A program made the translations under genes and the position numbers. A DNA stretch of 39,665 nucleotides from Nocardia asiatica NBRC 100129 (GTDB lineage: Bacteria > Actinomycetota > Actinomycetes > Mycobacteriales > Mycobacteriaceae), in the NCBI RefSeq assembly GCF_000308415.1, contig NZ_BAFS01000056.1:1-39665 (forward strand), in the 5' to 3' direction. Below are positions 33,631 through 39,665 of this stretch, piece by piece. The notes below the pieces were generated by a model. It had not been told where the DNA came from. It ran no database searches and was given only the letters and a program-made list of their open reading frames with translations. Every line of letters starts with the position of its first letter. The stretch's first letter is position 1.

Positions 33631-33671
33631 ATACTAGGACGTCAAACTAATCCTACGGTGACTGCGATCAC
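33631..33671 (-). promoter_or_regulatory. icmF promoter region with CRP/GlxR-like site
   Basis: On the minus strand, TAGTAT (33636-33631) fits a -10 box, predicting transcription start near 33624. A perfect core GTGA-CTGCGA-TCAC (33658-33671) is then centred about 40 bp upstream, a class II CRP activator position. An inverted repeat TAGGA-N11-TCCTA (33635-33655) overlaps the -10 box and could be a repressor site. All functions are inferred from sequence. Confidence 0.45.
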
Positions 33672-33756
33672 ATCGCCAGCGTTGCGGCGGGTCGCGGCGA
33701 TCGGGTTACGCCCGTTGTGCGATGACCGATCCCGTTGCCCGGTCGGTGGACTCGGA

Positions 33757-33762
33757 CATACT
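33757..33762 (+). promoter_or_regulatory. -10 box for leaderless DUF2157 gene
   Basis: CATACT ends 6 bases before ATG 33769; the same hexamer precedes the Lrp-type gene at 20225. Confidence 0.35.
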
Positions 33763-33768
33763 GGGCGC

Positions 33769-34752
33769 ATGGCGAGCGAGGACAGGGCGAGGACCGCAAT
33801 AGGGCGGCTGGTCGCCGAGGGCGTGCTGACCCGAGACCAGGCCGACGCGGTGCTCGCTGCGCTCGCCGCCGAACGGGCGTCGGCGGTGGCGCGCGGAAAA
33901 GTGCTCGCCGAGATCGCGGCGTACGTCGGAGCCGGTCTGCTGTTCGGCGGGATCGTGCTGGTGGCGGCCTCGTCCTGGGAAGATCTCGGACGGCCGGTCC
34001 GGGTCGGCCTGCTCGCCGTCGTGGCGGCCGGGCTGCTGCTCGGGGGCGTTCTGCTCACCGGGATCTCGGCCGGTCGCGCGAGCGCGCACAGCGCCCGCGC
34101 CCGGCTGGCGGCCGCGCTGTTCGCGCTGGGTTCCGTCGCGCTCGCCGGGTCCGTCGGCACGGCCCTGGAGGACGGCGGGTCGGATGCCGCGTGGGTTTTC
34201 GCGTGTACGGCGGGAGCGGTGATCGCGGTGCTCGGTTACCTGGCGCTTCCTTCGGTCGTCGGCATGCTGGTCTGCGCCTGCTTCGTGCCCGCGGCCGTCG
34301 CGGGGCTGCTGACCGAGGTGATCGGTCTCGACGACATCTGGGGCGGCGTGGCGGTGCTGCTGCTCGGTGGCGCATGGTTCGCGCTGACCCGGCTCGGGGC
34401 CGCGAGCGATCTTCGGGTCGGATACCTGATCGCGATCGTCACGTCCGTCGCGGCCGCGCAGAGTCTCGACGTCGACGGCCGCAGCTGGGCCTACGGGATC
34501 ACGGCGCTGGTGGCCCTGATCTGCTTCGCGTTGTACGCGACCCAGCGGTCGGCGGTGCTGGTCGTCGGGGGTGGCGTCGCGATCGCGGTGGCGGCGGGCG
34601 AGGCGGTGTCGGACTGGACCGGCGACTCGCTGGGCGCGGCGGCGGTGGTCGTCGCGATCGGCGCGATCACGCTCGCACTGGGCGGCTACCGGCTCGCGCG
34701 CCCGCGCCGGGAGAAGGAAGTCGAATCGGCCGTGTCGATATCGAAGGCATAG
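33769..34752 (+). CDS. DUF2157-type multi-pass membrane protein
   Basis: A 327-residue protein with a soluble N-terminal segment of about 45 residues (R-L-V-A-E-G-V-L-T-R-D-Q-A-D-A-V-L-A-A-L), as in DUF2157 membrane proteins, followed by around nine to ten hydrophobic helices up to residue 310 and a short basic tail. The frame extends upstream, but ATG 33769 is chosen because the DUF2157 N-terminal segment starts there and a -10-like CATACT lies 6 bases before it. Function unknown. It diverges from icmF and precedes mmsA by 177 bp on the same strand, but mmsA has its own promoter signals. Confidence 0.8.
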   Translation: MASEDRARTAIGRLVAEGVLTRDQADAVLAALAAERASAVARGKVLAEIAAYVGAGLLFGGIVLVAASSWEDLGRPVRVGLLAVVAAGLLLGGVLLTGISAGRASAHSARARLAAALFALGSVALAGSVGTALEDGGSDAAWVFACTAGAVIAVLGYLALPSVVGMLVCACFVPAAVAGLLTEVIGLDDIWGGVAVLLLGGAWFALTRLGAASDLRVGYLIAIVTSVAAAQSLDVDGRSWAYGITALVALICFALYATQRSAVLVVGGGVAIAVAAGEAVSDWTGDSLGAAAVVVAIGAITLALGGYRLARPRREKEVESAVSISKA

Positions 34753-34819
34753 GCCGCAGGTCGTCCGCACGCCTCGTATGGCCGGTCCGTGAGCCGGGCC
34801 GATCACGCGATCCGGCGAC

Positions 34820-34880
34820 GTGGGATGAATCACATCAGCCCGGCGGCACTGCGATTGCTTGGACATCCAACTATAGGATG
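34820..34880 (+). promoter_or_regulatory. mmsA promoter region with CRP-like site and inverted repeats
   Basis: TAGGAT (34874-34879) is a candidate -10 box. GTGG-GATGAA-TCAC (34820-34833) matches the CRP core with one mismatch and would be centred about 60 bp upstream of the transcription start, close to a class I position. TTGGA-CA-TCCAA (34859-34870) and CATCC-N7-GGATG (34864-34880) overlap the promoter and could bind a specific repressor. Confidence 0.4.
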
Positions 34881-34929
34881 ACCGCATACCGCATCGCGGT
34901 GTCCCGATCGCTACGAGAACAGGACTGGC

Positions 34930-36429
<1,500 letters not shown>

Positions 36430-36434
36430 CGCGG

Positions 36435-37574
36435 ATGTTCGCACTCGACGACGACGAGAAGGCGATCCGCGACACCGCCCGCGGCTTCGCCGACGAATTC
36501 CTCGCCCCGAACGCGCTGGAATGGGACGAGCAGAAGCATTTCCCGGTGGACGTGCTGCGCAAGGCGGGCCCGCTCGGCCTCGGCGGCATCTACGTGCGCG
36601 AGGACGTGGGCGGTTCGGCGCTGCGCAGGCTCGACGCCGTGCGCATCTTCGAGCAGCTGGCCACCGGCTGCCCCGCCATCGCCGCCTACATCTCCATCCA
36701 CAACATGGCGACGTGGATGGTCGACCGCTACGGCGACGACAGCCAGCGCAACCACTGGTTGCCCCGGCTGACCTCGATGGAGCTGCTGGCCAGCTACGCC
36801 CTCACCGAGCCGGGGGTGGGTTCGGACGCGGCGGCTCTGAGCACCAAAGCCGTTCGCGACGGCGACGATTACGTGTTCAACGGCGCCAAGCAGTTCATCT
36901 CCGGGGCGGGCGCCACCGACGTCTACGTGGTGATGGCGCGAACCGGTGACGCGGGGGCGCGCGGCATCTCGGCGTTCATCGTGCCCGCCGAGACACCGGG
37001 CATCACTTTCGGCGCCAACGAGAAGAAGATGGGCTGGAACGCGCAGCCGACCCGTCAGGTGATCTTCACCGATGCCAGGGTCCCGGCGGCGAACCGGCTC
37101 GGCGCGGAGGGCGACGGCTTCCGCATCGCGATGAACGGACTCAACGGCGGCAGGCTCAACATCGCGGCCTGTTCGGTGGGCGGCGCGCAGGCGGCGCTGG
37201 ACAAGACGGTGCCGTACCTGGCCGAGCGGCACGCGTTCGGCAAGCCGCTGCTGCGCAATCAGGCGCTGCAGTTCGAACTCGCCGATATGCGCATCGAACT
37301 GGAGGCCGCCCGCACGCTGCTGTGGCGGGCCGCCGCGGCGCTGGACGCGGACGCGCCGGACAAGGTGGAGCTGTGCGCGATGGCGAAGCGCTTCGCCACC
37401 GACGCCGGTTTCGAGGTGGCCAACAAGGCGCTGCAACTGCACGGCGGCTACGGCTACCTCACCGAGTACGGCGTGGAGAAGATCGTCCGGGATCTGCGGG
37501 TGCACCAGATCCTCGAGGGCACCAACGAGATCATGCGGGTGGTCGTCGCCCGCTCACTGGTAGGAGCGGCATGA
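36435..37574 (+). CDS. Acyl-CoA dehydrogenase, probable isobutyryl-CoA dehydrogenase
   Basis: A 379-residue flavin acyl-CoA dehydrogenase. The FAD/substrate segment Y-A-L-T-E-P-G-V-G-S-D-A-A lies near residue 122, the C-terminal L-H-G-G-Y-G-Y-L near 334, and the catalytic base is Glu361 in L-E-G-T-N-E-I-M-R. Its position between mmsA and the hydroxyisobutyryl-CoA hydrolase indicates it makes methacrylyl-CoA from isobutyryl-CoA; similar enzymes can also use 2-methylbutyryl-CoA. It starts 5 bp after mmsA. Its TGA overlaps the ATG of the repeat ORF (ATGA, 37571-37574). Confidence 0.9.
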   Translation: MFALDDDEKAIRDTARGFADEFLAPNALEWDEQKHFPVDVLRKAGPLGLGGIYVREDVGGSALRRLDAVRIFEQLATGCPAIAAYISIHNMATWMVDRYGDDSQRNHWLPRLTSMELLASYALTEPGVGSDAAALSTKAVRDGDDYVFNGAKQFISGAGATDVYVVMARTGDAGARGISAFIVPAETPGITFGANEKKMGWNAQPTRQVIFTDARVPAANRLGAEGDGFRIAMNGLNGGRLNIAACSVGGAQAALDKTVPYLAERHAFGKPLLRNQALQFELADMRIELEAARTLLWRAAAALDADAPDKVELCAMAKRFATDAGFEVANKALQLHGGYGYLTEYGVEKIVRDLRVHQILEGTNEIMRVVVARSLVGAA

Positions 37575-37780
37575 GCGGTCAGGCCCGGAGGCGGCAGCGC
37601 AGCGTGACCACGCAGGGCCCCGCTCGTGCCGCCAGTAGTTACAGCATGAGCGGTCAGGCCCGGAGGCGGCAGCGCAGCGTGACCACGCAGGGCCCCGCTC
37701 GTGCCGCCAGTAGTTACAGCATGAGCGGTCAGGCCCGGAGGCGGCAGCGCAGCGTGACCACGCAGGGCCCCGCTCGTGCC
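37571..37780 (+). repeat. MIRU-like 75-bp tandem repeat
   Basis: Two identical 75-bp units (37571-37645, 37646-37720) and a third copy identical for its first 60 bp (37721-37780) before diverging. Every unit begins ATGAGCGGTC. The first ATG overlaps the upstream stop. The perfect identity over 135 repeated bases, in contrast to the degenerate coding repeats elsewhere in the window, points to recent tandem duplication or active homogenisation. The position between co-oriented operon genes and the ATGA junctions match mycobacterial interspersed repetitive units. Confidence 0.92.
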
Positions 37781-37798
37781 GGAAAGGACAGAGCATGA
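37571..37798 (+). CDS. 75-residue ORF made of three 25-residue repeats
   Basis: The repeat is a continuous frame of three 25-residue blocks starting M-S-G-Q-A-R-R-R-Q-R-S-V-T-T-Q; the first two end A-A-S-S-Y-S, the third A-G-K-D-R-A and stop. It is very basic and has no recognisable domain. It begins within the ATGA that ends the acyl-CoA dehydrogenase (AGGAG a few bases upstream) and ends within the ATGA that starts the hydrolase. The unit length is a multiple of three, so any copy number keeps both junctions. The role may be ribosome hand-over between operon genes rather than a functional protein. The 14 bases unique to the last copy contain AAAGGA, a ribosome site for the next gene. Confidence 0.6.
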   Translation: MSGQARRRQRSVTTQGPARAASSYSMSGQARRRQRSVTTQGPARAASSYSMSGQARRRQRSVTTQGPARAGKDRA

Positions 37799-38859
37799 GC
37801 GAACCGGAAGTTCTTCTCGAACAGCGCGACGGGCTCGGCCTGATCACGCTGAACCGGCCCAAGGCCATCAACGCGCTGAATCACTCGATGGCGCTCGCCA
37901 TCACCGACGCGCTGCGCGCCTGGGCCGAGGACGACGCGGTGCGCACCGTGGTCGTCACCGGCGCGGGGGAACGCGGCCTGTGCGCGGGCGGCGACATCGT
38001 CGCCATCCACGCGGACGCGAAAGGCGGCGCGGCGGGCGCGGATTCGCCGACCGGCCGGTTCTGGCGCGACGAGTACGTGCTCAACGCCTTGATCGGGCGC
38101 TATCCGAAGCCGTACGTGGTGGTCATGGACGGCATCGTGATGGGCGGCGGCGTCGGGCTCTCCGGGCACGGCAGCCACCGGATCGTCACCGAGCGGTCCA
38201 AGATCGGCATGCCCGAGGTGGGCATCGGCTTCGTCCCGGACGTCGGCGGCACGTATCTGCTCGCGCGCACCCCGGGTGAGATCGGCACGCACGTGGCGCT
38301 GACCACCGCGCGCATGAGCGCGGGCGACGCCATCACGGCGGGCTTCGCCGACTATTTCGTCGCCTCCGCGGATGTGCCCGCTCTGCTGGAGACGCTGCGC
38401 TCGGAGAGCGCCGACATCGCGATCGCCAAGTTCGCCACGGACGCGCCGGAGTCGGCGCTGGCCGCCGGGCAGAGCTGGATCGATGCCTGCTACGCGGCCG
38501 ATTCCGTGGAGGAGATCGTCGCGCGGCTGCACGCGCACGACGCGCCGGACGCGCGAGCGGCGGCCACCGAGATCCTGGCGAAATCCCCGGTGGCGCTGAA
38601 GGTCACGCTGCGTTCGCTGCGTGCGGCGCGCACCGCGCCGAGCCTGGAGGCGGTGCTGAACGAGGAGTACCGGGTCTCCATCGCGTCGCTGGCCTCGCAC
38701 GATCTGGTCGAGGGCATTCGCGCCCAGGTCATCGACAAGGACCGCGACCCGCACTGGTCGCCCGCGACGCTGGAGGCGGTCACGGACGCGCAGGTGGACG
38801 CGTACTTCACCGAGTTGGGCGATCGAGAGCTGGGTCTGACGACCCCGGAGGTGGCGTGA
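37795..38859 (+). CDS. 3-hydroxyisobutyryl-CoA hydrolase (enoyl-CoA hydratase fold)
   Basis: A 354-residue crotonase-fold protein. The length, the oxyanion-hole segments G-L-C-A-G-G-D-I and M-G-G-G-V-G-L-S-G-H, the M-P-E-V-G-I-G-F-V-P-D-V-G-G motif and the extra C-terminal region (N-E-E-Y-R-V-S ... D-L-V-E-G-I-R-A) identify the HIBCH type rather than a simple hydratase of about 260 residues. It releases free 3-hydroxyisobutyrate from its CoA ester in valine catabolism. Its ATG overlaps the repeat ORF stop and its own stop overlaps mmsB by one base. Whether it also hydrates methacrylyl-CoA is doubtful. Confidence 0.88.
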   Translation: MSEPEVLLEQRDGLGLITLNRPKAINALNHSMALAITDALRAWAEDDAVRTVVVTGAGERGLCAGGDIVAIHADAKGGAAGADSPTGRFWRDEYVLNALIGRYPKPYVVVMDGIVMGGGVGLSGHGSHRIVTERSKIGMPEVGIGFVPDVGGTYLLARTPGEIGTHVALTTARMSAGDAITAGFADYFVASADVPALLETLRSESADIAIAKFATDAPESALAAGQSWIDACYAADSVEEIVARLHAHDAPDARAAATEILAKSPVALKVTLRSLRAARTAPSLEAVLNEEYRVSIASLASHDLVEGIRAQVIDKDRDPHWSPATLEAVTDAQVDAYFTELGDRELGLTTPEVA

Positions 38860-39665
38860 TGAGCAAGCGAATCGGTTTCCTCGGCCTGGGCCATATGGGC
38901 GGGCCGATGGCGGCCAATCTGGTGCGGGCGGGCTATGAGGTGCTCGCCTTCGACCCGGTGCCCGCGGCGCGGGAGCAGGCCGAGCGCGACGGCGCGGTCG
39001 TGGTCGGCGCGGCCAGCGAGGCCGCCGCGGCCGACATCGTGATCACGATGCTGCCCAACGGCAAGCTCGTCCTGGACGTCTACGCCGAGCTGCTGCCGGT
39101 CGCCGCGCCGGGCACGCTGTTCGTCGACTGCTCCACCATCGACGTGGCCGATGCCAAACTCGCGGCCGAACGCGCCGGCGAGGCCGGGCACCGTGCGCTG
39201 GACGCACCCGTGTCCGGCGGTGTGGCGGGCGCCGCGGCGGGCACGCTGACCTTCATGGTCGGCGGCGCTGCCGAGGACTTCGCGGCCGCGCTCCCGGTGC
39301 TCGAGGTGATGGGCGGCAAGGTCGTGCACTGCGGCGGCTCCGGCGTCGGCCAGGCCGCGAAGATCTGCAACAACATGCTGCTGGGCGTCTCGATGATCGC
39401 GCTGTCGGAGTCGTTGGTGCTGGGCGAGAAGCTGGGGCTGAGCCATCAGTCGTTCTTCGACGTGGTCTCCACCGCCTCCGGCCAGAGCTGGGCGCTGACC
39501 AGCTACTGCCCGGTTCCCGGCCCGGTGCCGACCAGCCCGGCGAACAACGACTACCAGCCCGGTTTCGCCACCGCCCTGATGGCGAAAGACCTGGGTCTGG
39601 CCGCGAACGCGCTGCACGAGAACAATGTCGACGGCCAGCTCGGGTTGCTGGCCGCCGCGATCTAC
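38859..39665 (+). CDS. mmsB: 3-hydroxyisobutyrate dehydrogenase, 3' end cut by window
   Basis: The frame runs from ATG 38859 to the window end without a stop, giving 269 residues of a family usually about 290 long, so roughly 20-30 are missing. The NAD-binding start G-F-L-G-L-G-H-M-G-G-P-M-A-A-N-L, the substrate motif D-A-P-V-S-G-G-V-A-G-A-A-A-G-T-L (115-130) and catalytic K168 in G-Q-A-A-K-I-C-N-N-M are all present. It oxidises 3-hydroxyisobutyrate to methylmalonate semialdehyde, the MmsA substrate. ATG overlaps the hydrolase TGA by one base, so it is the next gene of the mms operon. Confidence 0.93.
   Translation, partial: MSKRIGFLGLGHMGGPMAANLVRAGYEVLAFDPVPAAREQAERDGAVVVGAASEAAAADIVITMLPNGKLVLDVYAELLPVAAPGTLFVDCSTIDVADAKLAAERAGEAGHRALDAPVSGGVAGAAAGTLTFMVGGAAEDFAAALPVLEVMGGKVVHCGGSGVGQAAKICNNMLLGVSMIALSESLVLGEKLGLSHQSFFDVVSTASGQSWALTSYCPVPGPVPTSPANNDYQPGFATALMAKDLGLAANALHENNVDGQLGLLAAAIY

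Noticed and set aside
30258..33650. Plus-strand open frame of 1130 codons opposite icmF
   Set aside because: Low-complexity antisense shadow; icmF on the minus strand has all expected motifs.
37554..37871. Minus-strand open frame through the 75-bp repeats
   Set aside because: It has no ribosome site and ends in the hydrolase coding region; the plus-strand frame fits both gene junctions exactly.

Overview
The window is high-GC, densely coded actinobacterial DNA. The gene complement (membrane-anchored LppU-like protein, DUF397 protein, split three-gene transhydrogenase, fused isobutyryl-CoA mutase IcmF, HelZ-like helicase followed by a SWIM protein, many GTG starts and apparent leaderless promoters) suggests a Mycobacteriales member, most likely Nocardia or a close relative. 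That is an inference from gene content, not a measured identity. Nothing looks like a phage, plasmid, insertion sequence, CRISPR array or rRNA/tRNA gene.

Layout. 1-3.2 kb: the tail of a DUF397 protein, then a GntR/TetR-hybrid repressor divergent from an FAD monooxygenase and a VOC protein. 3.2-5.6 kb: a small acetyltransferase, a GlcD-type FAD oxidase and a GtrA membrane protein. 5.8-7.7 kb: a minus-strand operon of HIT hydrolase, mycothiol/DinB-fold protein and S51 peptidase. 8.1-11.1 kb: the pntAA-pntAB-pntB transhydrogenase operon, closed by a strong hairpin. 11.2-14.9 kb: a DUF5925-type AAA ATPase, an LppU-like protein and an MFS transporter. 15-16.6 kb: a degraded NAD(P)-binding gene beside its probable AraC-type regulator, then a thioesterase. 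16.7-20.7 kb: a branched-chain 2-oxoacid dehydrogenase operon (E1alpha, E1beta, E2) divergent from an Lrp/AsnC regulator. 20.9-24.4 kb: an SDR, a BenE transporter, a sulfurtransferase and a small unknown protein. 24.5-28.1 kb: HelZ-like SNF2 helicase plus SWIM protein. 28.4-30.3 kb: a BtuF-fold protein and an amidohydrolase. 30.4-33.6 kb: icmF. 33.8-34.8 kb: a DUF2157 membrane protein. 34.9-39.7 kb: mmsA, acyl-CoA dehydrogenase, a repeat-built small ORF, 3-hydroxyisobutyryl-CoA hydrolase and mmsB (cut by the window end).

The metabolic theme is branched-chain amino acid, chiefly valine, catabolism. The Bkd complex makes isobutyryl-CoA; the acyl-CoA dehydrogenase, the hydrolase, MmsB and MmsA take it to propionyl-CoA; IcmF can divert isobutyryl-CoA to n-butyryl-CoA. 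E3 (lipoamide dehydrogenase) and a dedicated methacrylyl-CoA hydratase are not in the window. The upstream regions of all three valine units contain CRP/GlxR-like palindromes.

The most striking feature is at 37571-37798. A 75-bp unit is repeated in tandem (two perfect copies plus a third that matches for 60 bp) between the acyl-CoA dehydrogenase and hydrolase genes. It forms a 75-residue ORF that overlaps both neighbours by ATGA. This is the architecture described for mycobacterial interspersed repetitive units (MIRUs), here with a frame-preserving unit length.
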